Source: Bacteroidaceae bacterium
Lineage (GTDB): Bacteria; Bacteroidota; Bacteroidia; Bacteroidales; Bacteroidaceae
Assembly: GCA_017469525.1 (NCBI GenBank)
Contig: JAFUGG010000020.1
Location: 23,812 to 87,811, forward strand
Direction of reading: 5' to 3'
DNA length: 64,000 bases
Shown: positions 1 to 8,635 of the stretch, one piece after another
How positions within the stretch are numbered: the stretch's first letter is position 1
How the letters are laid out: each line of letters starts with the position of its first letter
Position numbers and translations under genes: made by a program
The notes under the pieces: generated by a model
Told to the model about the DNA's origin: nothing
Seen by the model: only the letters and a program-made list of their open reading frames with translations
Databases searched by the model: none

Positions 1-1113
1 ATGGCGATAGTGAACGTGCTGGCAGACAACGGATGCTTCGACCTCGTGGCAAAGCTCTGCCGAAGCCGCAGCACGTGGGTCGTCGTCACCATGACAGCTC
101 TGTGCAGTTTCGGCCTGAGCGCCAATCTGGACAACCTGACCTCTGCCGTCGTCATGCTGATGGTGATGAACCAAATCGTGGTCAACCATAGGCAGCGCAT
201 GCTCCTTGGAGCCATCATCGTGATTGCCACGAACTGCGGCGGCTGCTTCACCGTCATTGGCGACGTCACGTCCCTACTCGTCTGGACACGCGGCGCCGTC
301 ACTCCCACCAACTACACCGCTGCGCTCGTCCTGCCCGCGCTCTTCGCCACAATCGTCCCCACCTACCTCATCGGCAGGCGGCTTCCACCGCACCTCGACC
401 TGAAGCGAAGCAGCGTGATGGGCTACCGAGGCGACGATGCCGACATGAAACTCTGGCAGCAAATACTGATGCTCTTCCTCGGAATCGTCGGACTTTGGTT
501 TGTACCGACGTTCTACAGACTGACGAACCTGCCTCCCTTCCTTGGTGCCCTCTGCGTACTTGGCGTGCTCTGGGTGGTGAATGAAATCATCAACCGCAAG
601 CGCATCCTCAGCGACCAACCCCTCGGAAACCGCACGAACCGCAGCCTGCAATACGAGGTGATGCAGATGATTATGTTCTTCCTCGGCATAGGCCTCTCGG
701 TGGACATACTCATCGAAGTAGGCGCGATGGACAGCGTCAGGAACTGGTGCGACCAGTATATCCATAATATATATATAATGTCACTCGTTCTGGGAGCCGT
801 CAGCGCAGTGATGGACAACATTGCCCTCGTCATTAGCGGCATTTCCATCTATCCCGTGCTGGACGGAACGACGGGCGGAATGACCGAATACATGCAGAGC
901 TTCGTCGAGAACGGACAGTACTGGCACCTCATCACGCTGAGCGGCTGCGTAGGCGGCTGCCTATTGCCCATAGGCAACACAGCAGGCTATGCGCTCATGA
1001 AGGCAGAGGATGTCACCATTTGGTGGTACTTGAAACACATCACCTGGAAGGTGCTTCTTGGTTGGTTCGTCAGCCTCGGCATCTACTTCCTCGTGGACTA
1101 TTTCCTGAGATAA
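1..1113 (+). CDS. NhaD-type Na+/H+ antiporter, C-terminal part (partial at window edge)
   Basis: Integral inner-membrane transporter of the ion transporter superfamily that includes NhaD and ArsB, expected to exchange Na+ for H+. The protein is almost wholly hydrophobic. It shows the family block NCGGCFTVIGDVTS at about residues 78-91, an NLDNLTSAVVM stretch near 42-52, and the typical ending with a GGCLLPIGNTAGYA loop followed by two helices. Family members are usually well over 400 residues and only 370 are visible. The ATG at base 1 is therefore probably an internal Met and the gene starts before the window. The stop is TAA at 1111-1113. NhaD is preferred over citrate or arsenite carriers from the GDVTS motif, but substrate cannot be proved from sequence. 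Confidence 0.72.
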   Translation: MAIVNVLADNGCFDLVAKLCRSRSTWVVVTMTALCSFGLSANLDNLTSAVVMLMVMNQIVVNHRQRMLLGAIIVIATNCGGCFTVIGDVTSLLVWTRGAVTPTNYTAALVLPALFATIVPTYLIGRRLPPHLDLKRSSVMGYRGDDADMKLWQQILMLFLGIVGLWFVPTFYRLTNLPPFLGALCVLGVLWVVNEIINRKRILSDQPLGNRTNRSLQYEVMQMIMFFLGIGLSVDILIEVGAMDSVRNWCDQYIHNIYIMSLVLGAVSAVMDNIALVISGISIYPVLDGTTGGMTEYMQSFVENGQYWHLITLSGCVGGCLLPIGNTAGYALMKAEDVTIWWYLKHITWKVLLGWFVSLGIYFLVDYFLR

Positions 1114-1118
1114 TTCAT

Positions 1119-1216
1119 AGGGGTTAGTGGTCAGAGGTTAGAGGTTAGAGAACACTTCTGCCCTTAACCAGCAACCTATACTATCCTCTAACCCCTAACC
1201 TCCAACCCCTAACCAC
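1119..1216. repeat. Heptad repeat forming an imperfect inverted repeat
   Basis: The whole spacer between the antiporter and the helicase consists of degenerate units of GGTTAGA (period 7) followed, after about 30 bases, by CTAACCCCTAACC-type units on the opposite sense. The two arms (about 1120-1150 and 1184-1216) can pair imperfectly into a hairpin. There is no T-tract, so a terminator function is doubtful. Confidence 0.7.
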
Positions 1217-1224
1217 CATACATT

Positions 1225-2532
1225 ATGAACTATGAACTGAGTAGGCTGGGCATCTCTGCCCTCAACGCCATGCAGCAGGACATGCTCGCCACGGCTCGCA
1301 AGGGCGCATCCGTCGTGCTTCTGAGTCCCACGGGCTCTGGCAAGACGCTTGCTTATCTATTGCCTCTGATTGAGAAACTCGACGCAAAGAGCGACGACCT
1401 GCAGGCTCTCGTCATAGTTCCCTCCAGGGAACTGGCGATTCAAACAGCCGACGTAGCCCGAAGGCTGTGTTCCGAGCTCCGTGTCGCTGCTTGTTACGGC
1501 GGAAGGCCGGCAATGGAAGAGCATCAGCAGATGCGCGGTCTCAAGCCGCATCTTGTAGCTGCAACGCCCGGACGGCTGCTCGACCATCTGCAGAAAGGCA
1601 ATCTGCTGACGCAGAACGTCAGCACACTCGTCATCGATGAATTCGACAAGTCCCTCGAGTTGGGCTTCCGCGAGCAAATGCGCGACATTATCTCCCTCCT
1701 ACCCCACCTGCAGCAACGCATCCTCCTCTCTGCCACCGATAGCGAAGACATCACGTCGTTCGTAGGAACAGACCGTCACGTCCGCCTTAACTTCCTTGAT
1801 GAAGAGGGCGACGACCGCATCAGGCTCCTGGTGGTCAAGTCACCAGAAAAGGACAAGCTTCAGACCTTGTATCGCCTGCTTTGTACACTCGGGACACAGA
1901 AAAGCCTTGTTTTCGTGGGTTACAGGGAGAGCGTGGAGCGTGTAGGAGATTTCCTCGAAAAGCAAGGATTGATGGCTGACATCTTCCACGGAGGCATGGA
2001 ACAACGCGACCGCGAACGGGCGCTCTATCGTTTTATGAACGGCTCATCGAACGTCCTCGTCAGCACCGACCTCGCTTCCCGAGGCTTGGACATCACGGAT
2101 GTCGATAATGTCATCCACTACCACCTGCCATCTAATGAAGAAGCCTGCACGCATCGGAACGGCCGCACGGCAAGATGGGACATGAACGGAAACGCCTATT
2201 TCATCCTCGGACCTGAGGAACATCTGCCGGAATACATCAGCGATGAAGTCGAGACCCTTGCCCTGCCAGCCCGAGTTCCTGCTCCGCAGAAGCCGCTCTG
2301 GGTGACATTATATATAGGTAAGGGCAAGAAGGATAAGATAAGTCGAGGCGACATCGTAGGCTTCCTCACCAAACAAGGCGGCCTCGAAGCCAGCCAGATT
2401 GGTCGCATTGATGTGCTCCCACATTGGTCGTATGTAGCAGTGGAACGCAGCATTTCCCGCGAACTCCTCGCTCGCATCAAAGGTCTCAAGATTAAGGGAC
2501 TGAAGACGATTTATGCCATTGCAGGCAACTAA
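1225..2532 (+). CDS. DEAD-box RNA helicase, DbpA-like
   Basis: ATP-dependent RNA helicase of superfamily 2. Motifs in order: motif I SPTGSGKT (34-41), Ia PSRELAIQ (67-74), TPGR (114-117), motif II DEFD (138-141), motif III SAT (169-171), then a second RecA lobe with STDLASRGLD (motif V) and HRNGRTAR (motif VI). The last 70 or so residues (IGKGKKDKISRGDIVGFL onward) match the DbpA-type RNA-binding domain, which in E. coli DbpA recognises 23S rRNA hairpin 92. A role in 50S assembly is therefore inferred. Two core motifs deviate: DEFD for DEAD, and RTAR instead of RTGR in motif VI. The start at 1225 directly follows the repeat-filled spacer. Length (435) is near that of DbpA. Confidence 0.85.
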   Translation: MNYELSRLGISALNAMQQDMLATARKGASVVLLSPTGSGKTLAYLLPLIEKLDAKSDDLQALVIVPSRELAIQTADVARRLCSELRVAACYGGRPAMEEHQQMRGLKPHLVAATPGRLLDHLQKGNLLTQNVSTLVIDEFDKSLELGFREQMRDIISLLPHLQQRILLSATDSEDITSFVGTDRHVRLNFLDEEGDDRIRLLVVKSPEKDKLQTLYRLLCTLGTQKSLVFVGYRESVERVGDFLEKQGLMADIFHGGMEQRDRERALYRFMNGSSNVLVSTDLASRGLDITDVDNVIHYHLPSNEEACTHRNGRTARWDMNGNAYFILGPEEHLPEYISDEVETLALPARVPAPQKPLWVTLYIGKGKKDKISRGDIVGFLTKQGGLEASQIGRIDVLPHWSYVAVERSISRELLARIKGLKIKGLKTIYAIAGN

Positions 2533-2578
2533 ATATTGCACAAAACGAGTGTTTAGTGTGCATTTTTCTTTAAAAAAC

Positions 2579-2609
2579 TTGCACAATCTAAGGAATTGTG
2601 TTACCTTTG
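2579..2609 (+). promoter_or_regulatory. Bacteroidetes-type promoter for the FadL-like porin gene
   Basis: TACCTTTG at 2602-2609 fits the -7 consensus TAnnTTTG. A TTG at 2579-2581 lies 20 bases upstream, where the -33 element is expected. Transcription would start near 2616, leaving a leader of about 24 bases. Confidence 0.7.
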
Positions 2610-2639
2610 CAGCCGATTTTAACCAATTAAAGGTAAAAG

Positions 2640-3992
2640 ATGAAGAAAACAATCCTTAGTTTAATGGCATTTGCAGCTGTCAGCAGCGCATTTGCAGGTG
2701 GTCTCCTGACCAACACAAACCAGAATGCAGCCTTCGTTCGTAACTTCGCTCAGGAAGGCAAGATTGACATCACAAGTATCTACGCCAACCCTGCCGGCGG
2801 CGCATTCCTCGAGAATGGATGGCACTTGAGCCTCAACAACCAGACAGCCTTCCAGCGTCGAATCATCGATACGACTTTCCCGCTCTTCCAATACAACACC
2901 TCTAATCCCACTCCGACCCACCATTTCGTGGGTAAAGCTACTGCCCCTACCATTCCTTCCATTACCGCTTCTTATAATAAGGACAAGTGGAGCGTGTCGG
3001 CACACTTTGCCATCAGCGGCGGCGGCGGCAAGTGCGAGTTCGACAACGGACTGGGTTCCTTCGAAGCTGCCTACGCAGGAGTGCTCTATCAAATGGCTCC
3101 CGCTCTTCTGCCGCCAGGTGTAACATTCCAAGGATACACGGTCAACAGCTTTATGAAAGGCAAGTCCTACCACTTTGGCCTACAACTGGGTGGAACATAC
3201 AAGTTCACCGACAACATTGCAGGATTTGTGGGAGTACGCGGACTGTATGCAACATCCAACTACAACGGAGCAGTCAACCCCTCTGCCACCACGAATGTTG
3301 GCAACATTCCCCTCAACAACTACGGCATCGACCTTAACTGCGACCAAACAGCCTTTGGCGTGGCCATTATCCTCGGTGTTGACTGGAAGATAAACGACAA
3401 ATGGAATGTTTCTGCGAAATATGAGACTCCTACCAGGCTGAACCTCAAGAATAAGAGCGAGATTATTGTTGTGGATGATTTGGTAAAAGAAAAGGCAGCC
3501 GGCATCCTCAGCCAGTTCGAAGACGGCAAGAAGGTTCGCGAGGACGTCCCCGCTATGCTTGCCTTGGGCGCACAGTACTCTCCAATTGAGAAAGTTCGCC
3601 TGAACGCCGGCTACCATCAATTCTTCGACAAAGTCTCCACAAAGTTCCTCAACAAGGAGGACCTCATCAGCCACAACACCCACGAGTTCCTTCTCGGTGC
3701 CGAATACGACATCTGCAAGTGGCTCACCATTTCAGGTTCTTGGGAAACAACGCTTTATGGTATGGATGACGAGTTCATGAACGACCTCTCCTTCAACCTC
3801 TCTAACCACATGGTGGGTGCAGGCTTTCGCATCAACGCTACCCAGCGTTTCAGCATCGACGTGGGCTATATGTGTACGTTCTACAACAGCCGAGGCGTAA
3901 CTGACCCTGAACCTAAATGGAATGGAATGAAATATGACCTCTACGACCGCAAGAACCATACCTTCGGCATCGGCGTTAACCTCGACCTCTAA
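2640..3992 (+). CDS. OmpP1/FadL-family outer membrane protein
   Basis: Predicted 14-strand outer-membrane beta-barrel that lets hydrophobic compounds (long-chain fatty acids in E. coli FadL) cross the outer membrane. The N-terminus MKKTILSLMAFAAVSSAFAGG is a clear Sec signal peptide. The mature start GLLTNTNQNAAFVRNFAQ followed by IDITSIYANPAG is the family signature: an N-terminal hatch segment and the N-P-A-G motif. The C-terminus ends in alternating barrel strands (HTFGIGVNLDL). Length (450) is normal. The gene has its own promoter and a strong terminator after it, so it is likely monocistronic. Substrate is unknown. Confidence 0.87.
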   Translation: MKKTILSLMAFAAVSSAFAGGLLTNTNQNAAFVRNFAQEGKIDITSIYANPAGGAFLENGWHLSLNNQTAFQRRIIDTTFPLFQYNTSNPTPTHHFVGKATAPTIPSITASYNKDKWSVSAHFAISGGGGKCEFDNGLGSFEAAYAGVLYQMAPALLPPGVTFQGYTVNSFMKGKSYHFGLQLGGTYKFTDNIAGFVGVRGLYATSNYNGAVNPSATTNVGNIPLNNYGIDLNCDQTAFGVAIILGVDWKINDKWNVSAKYETPTRLNLKNKSEIIVVDDLVKEKAAGILSQFEDGKKVREDVPAMLALGAQYSPIEKVRLNAGYHQFFDKVSTKFLNKEDLISHNTHEFLLGAEYDICKWLTISGSWETTLYGMDDEFMNDLSFNLSNHMVGAGFRINATQRFSIDVGYMCTFYNSRGVTDPEPKWNGMKYDLYDRKNHTFGIGVNLDL

Positions 3993-4017
3993 TTTCACCA
4001 GCTAAGTTACAAAAGAT

Positions 4018-4069
4018 GGCGTGTCGAATTGACCAAGATGGCGTGTTAAGTTTATTAACTTAACGTGCC
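4018..4069. repeat. 22-base phased direct repeat
   Basis: AAGATGGCGTGT occurs at 4013-4024 and again at 4035-4046, exactly 22 bases apart. The second copy runs into an inverted partner (GTTAAG at 4045-4050 with CTTAAC at 4059-4064, then GTGCC). Similar words (AAGTTGACC, GGCGT, ACGCC) recur near 10020 and 49160. Confidence 0.55.
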
Positions 4070-4092
4070 TCGTTTCAACGCCTGATACTTCT

Positions 4093-4128
4093 ACACCGTT
4101 CGAATGAAAAGTCGAACGGTGTTTTTTT
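4093..4128 (+). terminator. Rho-independent terminator after the porin gene
   Basis: Perfect 11-bp stem ACACCGTTCGA / TCGAACGGTGT with an 8-base loop, followed by seven Ts (4122-4128). Confidence 0.88.
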
Positions 4129-4138
4129 GCTTGTTTAT

Positions 4139-4169
4139 TTTGTAATCTCAACTAAAGTTCGTACCTTTG
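4139..4169 (+). promoter_or_regulatory. Promoter for the ileS operon
   Basis: TACCTTTG at 4162-4169 matches TAnnTTTG, with TTTG at 4139-4142, spacing 19. The leader before the ileS ATG is about 27 bases. Confidence 0.75.
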
Positions 4170-4202
4170 CACCCCATAAAGAAAATATAATTCAAAACCG
4201 AT

Positions 4203-7200
4203 ATGAGCAAGAGATTCACAGAACGCAATAAGCTTAATCTGAGCGACGTCAATAAGGAAGTGCTCAGGCAGTGGGACGAGGAAGACGTGTTCCACCAGAG
4301 TATGTCCGAGCGAGAAGGCTGTCCATCGTTCATCTTCTACGAAGGACCTCCATCGGCCAACGGACATCCGGGCATTCATCATGTCCTGGCACGCAGCATC
4401 AAGGACACCTTCTGCCGCTTCAAGACGATGAAAGGCTACCAGGTGAAACGCAAGGCAGGCTGGGACACACACGGACTGCCCGTTGAGCTTGGCGTGGAGA
4501 AAGAACTTGGCATCACGAAGGAAGACATCGGCAAGAGCATCAGCATCGAGGAGTACAACCGCAAGTGCCGCGAGAATGTGATGATGTACACCAGCGAATG
4601 GACCGACCTCAGCCACAAGATGGGCTACTGGGTGGACATGGAGCACCCCTACATCACCTACGACAACAAGTACATCGAGACGCTTTGGTGGCTCCTGAAG
4701 CAGCTTTACCAGAAGGACCTCCTCTATAAGGGCTACACCATCCAGCCGTATTCTCCCGCCGCAGGAACAGGTCTGTCGAGCCACGAGCTCAACCAGCCAG
4801 GCTGCTACAGGGACGTGAAGGACACCACGGTTACGGCGCAGTTTAAGACCCTCTCTAACTCCCCCTTAAAGGGGGAGGATAAGAAGTCTCCCTTTAAGGG
4901 AGATTTAGAGGGTCTTCCTGTTTATATCCTTGCTTGGACGACGACGCCATGGACTTTGCCTTCCAACACAGCCCTCTGCGTCGGCCCAAAGATTGACTAT
5001 GTTGCCGTCAAGGGAAGCAATCCATATACTGGCGAACAGGCCATCTATATCCTTGCCGAAGCTCGACTCTCTGCCTACTTCCAAGCCGAGGAAGGCAAGG
5101 AACTCGATATTGTATGGCGAGGCAAAGGTACCGACCTCATTGGCATGAAGTACGAACAACTCTTCCCCTGGGTAAAACCATGTGCCCTCGAGGACGGCAA
5201 GGCAGTCGACAAGAGTGCAGAAGCCTTCCGCGTCATTCCCGGTGATTACGTCACGACAGAAGACGGTACCGGCATCGTACACATCGCCCCGACCTTCGGC
5301 GCAGACGACGCCAAGGTGGCAAAGGATGCAGGCATCCCAAGCCTCTTCGTCATCGACAAGGCTGGCGACACGCGTCCGATGGTGGACTTCACAGGCAAAT
5401 ACTTCGTAAAGGACGATATGGATGCAGCCTTCGTCGAGACTTGCGTCAACGACAGCTATTGGGCACATTCCGGCGACTTCGTCAAGAATGCCTACGACCC
5501 AAAGTATGCCGACTTGGACGAGAAGGCACTTGCAAAGACAGAAGACCTGAACATCGTCCTCTGCATGGAAATGAAGCAGGCTGGCACCGCCTTCAAGATT
5601 GAGAAGCACGTCCATAACTATCCGCACTGCTGGCGCACGGACAAGCCTGTCCTCTACTACCCTCTCGACTCTTGGTTCATCCGTTCATCGGCAGCCAAAG
5701 AGCGCATGATGGAACTCAACAACACCATTCTCTGGAAGCCAGAAAGCACAGGCACAGGTCGCTTCGGCAAATGGCTTGAGAACCTCAACGACTGGAACCT
5801 CAGCCGCTCACGTTATTGGGGCACACCACTTCCTATTTGGCGCAACAAGGAAACTCGCGAAGAGATATGCATCGGCTCTGTAGAAGAGTTGTACAACGAA
5901 ATAGAGAAAGCTGTCGCTGCTGGCGTGATGCCAAGCAATCCCCTTAAGGAGAAAGGCTTCGTGCCTGGTGATATGAGTCAGGAGAACTACGACCGCATCG
6001 ACCTTCACCGTCCTTATGTCGACCAGATTTGGCTTGTCGGCAAGAGCGGTGCTGTGTTGAAGCGCGAACTTGACCTCATTGATGTTTGGTTCGACTCGGG
6101 TGCCATGCCTTATGCCCAGATACACTATCCCTTCGAGAACAAAGAGTTGCTCGACAAGGGAACAGCCTTCCCCGCTGACTTCATTGCAGAAGGCGTCGAC
6201 CAGACACGTGGTTGGTTCTACACGCTCCACGCCATCGCCACGATGGTCTTCGACAGCGTCGCCTACAAAGCCGTCATCAGCAATGGCCTCGTGCTCGACA
6301 AGAACGGCATGAAGATGTCGAAGCGCCTCGGCAACGCCGTCGATCCCTTCGGAGCCATCGAGAAGTACGGAAGCGACGCCGTCCGCTGGTACATGATAAC
6401 AAACTCAGCTCCTTGGGACAACCTGAAGTTCGACGAAGAAGGCGTGCAGGAAGTGAGCCGCACATTCTTCGGCAAGCTCTTCCAGACATATTCTTTCTTG
6501 ACGATGTATGCCAATGTGGACGGCTGGTGCTACAAGGAACCGGATGTTCCCATGAACGAGCGTCCCGAAATGGACCGTTGGATACTCTCCTGCCTGAACA
6601 GCCTCATTCGTGAGGTTGAGCAATGCTACGAAGACTACGAGCCAACAAAGGCAGGCCGACTGATTCAAAGCTTTGTGGTCGACAACGTGAGCAACTGGTT
6701 CGTTCGTCTCTCGAAGAAACGTTTCTGGGGTTCTGCCATGAGCCTCGACAAACTGAGCGCTTATCAGACGCTCTATACTTGCCTTGAGACAGTTGCACGC
6801 TTGATGGCTCCCATCGCTCCTTATTACGCCGACCGCCTTTGGCGAGACTTGAACGACGCAACGGGACGAGGCGAGACAAAGAGCGTACACCTTGCCAAGT
6901 TCCCCATTGCAGACGATGCAAAGATAGACCAAGAGCAGGAACAACGCATGGCTCTCGCCCAGCAGGTGACGAGCATGATTCTTTCTCTCCGCAAGAAGGA
7001 GCAGATAGTCGTAAAGCAACCTCTGCAACGCATTGCCATCCCTGCCACAAGTGCCGAGCAGCAGCAGCGCATCCTGGCCATGAAGCAACTCATCCTGGAC
7101 GAAGTGAACGTCAAGGAACTCGAGTTCGTTGAGGCTCAGGGAATGCTCGTCAAGCAGGTGAAGTGCAACTTCCGCACGATGGGCAAGAAGTTCGGCAAGC

Positions 7201-7628
7201 TCATGAAGAGCGTCAACGCAGCAGTTCTGGCCATGAGCCAAGAGCAGATTGCTGAGCTCGAAGCGAAGGAACATCTGCCCCTCAAGCTTGATACAGGCGA
7301 AGAAGTGACCGTTGACCTCGAGGACATTGAAGTCTTCAGCCAAGACATCCCAGGGTGGAGCGTCGCCAACGAAGGCACTCTGACCGTTGCCCTCGACCTG
7401 ACCATCACCGAGGACTTGCGGTTGGAAGGTGTTGCACGCGAACTTATCCGCAGCATCCAAACGCTTCGCAAGGACAGCGGCTTCGACATCACCGACCGCA
7501 TCAACGTCACTTTGCCCGAGACAGAAGACAACCGCACTTGCCTCAGCAAGTTCAGCGACTACATTGCATCACAGGTTCTTGCCAACAACATTACGCTTGG
7601 CACAGAACTAAAAGTTAGCAAAATATAA
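4203..7628 (+). CDS. ileS: Isoleucyl-tRNA synthetase
   Basis: Class I aminoacyl-tRNA synthetase that charges tRNA-Ile and edits mischarged valine. Visible: the HIGH-type motif HPGIHH at 55-60, the start of the CP1 editing domain with WTTTPWTLPSN just after residue 240, and KMSKR at 704-708. The long C-terminal region has the helical anticodon-binding domain. At 1141 residues it resembles the long, eukaryote-like IleRS clade usual in Bacteroidetes; that clade is often mupirocin-insensitive, which is knowledge of the family and not shown here. Oddity: residues about 215-237 (SNSPLKGEDKKSPFKG region) are encoded by a palindromic DNA element that sits in frame in the loop just before the editing domain. 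First gene of the ileS-dksA-lspA cluster. Confidence 0.97.
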   Translation: MSKRFTERNKLNLSDVNKEVLRQWDEEDVFHQSMSEREGCPSFIFYEGPPSANGHPGIHHVLARSIKDTFCRFKTMKGYQVKRKAGWDTHGLPVELGVEKELGITKEDIGKSISIEEYNRKCRENVMMYTSEWTDLSHKMGYWVDMEHPYITYDNKYIETLWWLLKQLYQKDLLYKGYTIQPYSPAAGTGLSSHELNQPGCYRDVKDTTVTAQFKTLSNSPLKGEDKKSPFKGDLEGLPVYILAWTTTPWTLPSNTALCVGPKIDYVAVKGSNPYTGEQAIYILAEARLSAYFQAEEGKELDIVWRGKGTDLIGMKYEQLFPWVKPCALEDGKAVDKSAEAFRVIPGDYVTTEDGTGIVHIAPTFGADDAKVAKDAGIPSLFVIDKAGDTRPMVDFTGKYFVKDDMDAAFVETCVNDSYWAHSGDFVKNAYDPKYADLDEKALAKTEDLNIVLCMEMKQAGTAFKIEKHVHNYPHCWRTDKPVLYYPLDSWFIRSSAAKERMMELNNTILWKPESTGTGRFGKWLENLNDWNLSRSRYWGTPLPIWRNKETREEICIGSVEELYNEIEKAVAAGVMPSNPLKEKGFVPGDMSQENYDRIDLHRPYVDQIWLVGKSGAVLKRELDLIDVWFDSGAMPYAQIHYPFENKELLDKGTAFPADFIAEGVDQTRGWFYTLHAIATMVFDSVAYKAVISNGLVLDKNGMKMSKRLGNAVDPFGAIEKYGSDAVRWYMITNSAPWDNLKFDEEGVQEVSRTFFGKLFQTYSFLTMYANVDGWCYKEPDVPMNERPEMDRWILSCLNSLIREVEQCYEDYEPTKAGRLIQSFVVDNVSNWFVRLSKKRFWGSAMSLDKLSAYQTLYTCLETVARLMAPIAPYYADRLWRDLNDATGRGETKSVHLAKFPIADDAKIDQEQEQRMALAQQVTSMILSLRKKEQIVVKQPLQRIAIPATSAEQQQRILAMKQLILDEVNVKELEFVEAQGMLVKQVKCNFRTMGKKFGKLMKSVNAAVLAMSQEQIAELEAKEHLPLKLDTGEEVTVDLEDIEVFSQDIPGWSVANEGTLTVALDLTITEDLRLEGVARELIRSIQTLRKDSGFDITDRINVTLPETEDNRTCLSKFSDYIASQVLANNITLGTELKVSKI
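4847..4914. repeat. Palindromic element inserted in frame inside ileS
   Basis: 68 bases made of two palindromes, CTCCCCCTTAAAGGGGGAG and TCTCCCTTTAAGGGAGA, flanked by outer arms GACCCTCT and AGAGGGTC that are complementary. The whole unit can fold on itself. It is translated in ileS to about 23 residues containing SPLKGE and SPFKGD. Related elements occur at 8649, 20455 and 25713. Confidence 0.8.
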
Positions 7629-7642
7629 TAAAGTAAAAAGAT

Positions 7643-8029
7643 ATGGAAGAAAACAAAGTAAGGTACTCCGACGAGGAGCTCGAGGAGTTCCGCCAGCTCA
7701 TCAACGAGAAACTGGCAGTTGCAAAGAGCGACTACGAGATTCTCATGAAGAAGATTAACGGCGACGGCGTGGACGAGGCGGAAACGCACTCCACCTATCA
7801 TACGCTCGAAGAGGGCAGCGAGACGCTTTCGAAAGAAAGCCTCATGAACGAGGTGATGCGTGCCCAGAAGTTTATCACAGGTCTTCAGGCCGCCCTTGTC
7901 CGTATTCAGAACAAGACATACGGCATCTGCCGCGAGACAGGGAAGCTGATTCCGAAGGAACGCCTTCGTGCTGTTCCCCACGCTACTCTCAGCATTGAAG
8001 CAAAGCAAGCACGCGACAAGAAGCACTAA
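7643..8029 (+). CDS. DksA/TraR-family protein with degenerate zinc finger
   Basis: Small DksA/TraR-type protein. In other bacteria such proteins bind the RNA polymerase secondary channel and modulate transcription with ppGpp. The 128-residue protein is a charged coiled-coil region (about 5-90) followed by a family C-terminal module, YGICRETGKLIPKERLRAVP. Canonical members carry four Cys in a CxxC-CxxC zinc finger. Here only one Cys (C96) remains, so the finger probably folds without zinc. The gene begins 14 bases after the ileS stop, and its own stop is immediately followed by the lspA ATG. It is therefore very likely cotranscribed with both. Function as a polymerase regulator is inferred from family only. 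Confidence 0.85.
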   Translation: MEENKVRYSDEELEEFRQLINEKLAVAKSDYEILMKKINGDGVDEAETHSTYHTLEEGSETLSKESLMNEVMRAQKFITGLQAALVRIQNKTYGICRETGKLIPKERLRAVPHATLSIEAKQARDKKH

Positions 8030-8635
8030 ATGACTCGCAAGCAAGCACAAGCCCTGACCACTGCAGCTCTGGCTGTAGGTATTGTCTGCATCGACCAAGT
8101 CATTAAGGTTGCGGTCAAGACAGGCATGTATCTGCACGAGAGCATTCGGGTGACGGACTGGTTCTACATTCTCTTCACCGAGAACGACGGCATGGCTTTC
8201 GGCATGGAGGTCATTCCCAAATGGTTCTTGACCTCGTTCCGCATCGTGGCTGTGATACTTCTTTCCTGGTACATATTTCGTTGTATTAAGAAGGGCATCA
8301 GCTGGGGCTATCTTGTTTGCTTGACCTTGATAACTGCCGGAGCAGCAGGCAACATCTTCGACTGCTTGTTCTACGGGATGATATTCAACAACCCGCCAGC
8401 TCCCTTTAGAGCAGAACTTGTTCCGTGGGGCACAGGTTACGGGCAGATGATGCTGGGGCAAGTGGTGGACATGTTTTACTTTCCGCTGGTGGAATGGGAT
8501 TGGCCTTCCAGCCTTCCCTTCATCGGCGGCGAGCACTTCATCTTCTTCAGCCCCATCTTCAACTTTGCCGATGCCAGCATCTCATGCGGCGTCATTGCGC
8601 TCATTCTCTTCTTCAATCAGAAAGTGTTCCGATGA
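8030..8635 (+). CDS. lspA: Lipoprotein signal peptidase II
   Basis: Inner-membrane aspartyl peptidase that removes signal peptides from prolipoproteins after lipidation. Four hydrophobic segments are visible. The two catalytic Asp residues sit in conserved motifs: D111 in AGNIFD and D181 in FNFADASIS. The conserved ENDGMAFG block is at 51-58. At 201 residues it is longer than E. coli LspA because of an insertion (about 118-165) between the catalytic motifs, usual in Bacteroidetes. The start codon abuts the previous stop, and the stop overlaps the next start (ATGA). The next gene encodes a lipoprotein, a likely substrate. Confidence 0.95.
   Translation: MTRKQAQALTTAALAVGIVCIDQVIKVAVKTGMYLHESIRVTDWFYILFTENDGMAFGMEVIPKWFLTSFRIVAVILLSWYIFRCIKKGISWGYLVCLTLITAGAAGNIFDCLFYGMIFNNPPAPFRAELVPWGTGYGQMMLGQVVDMFYFPLVEWDWPSSLPFIGGEHFIFFSPIFNFADASISCGVIALILFFNQKVFR

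Noticed and set aside
8425..8631. 5' extension of the DUF4296 frame into lspA
   Set aside because: It would overlap the lspA active-site region and lacks a signal peptide; ATG 8632 gives a perfect lipoprotein start.
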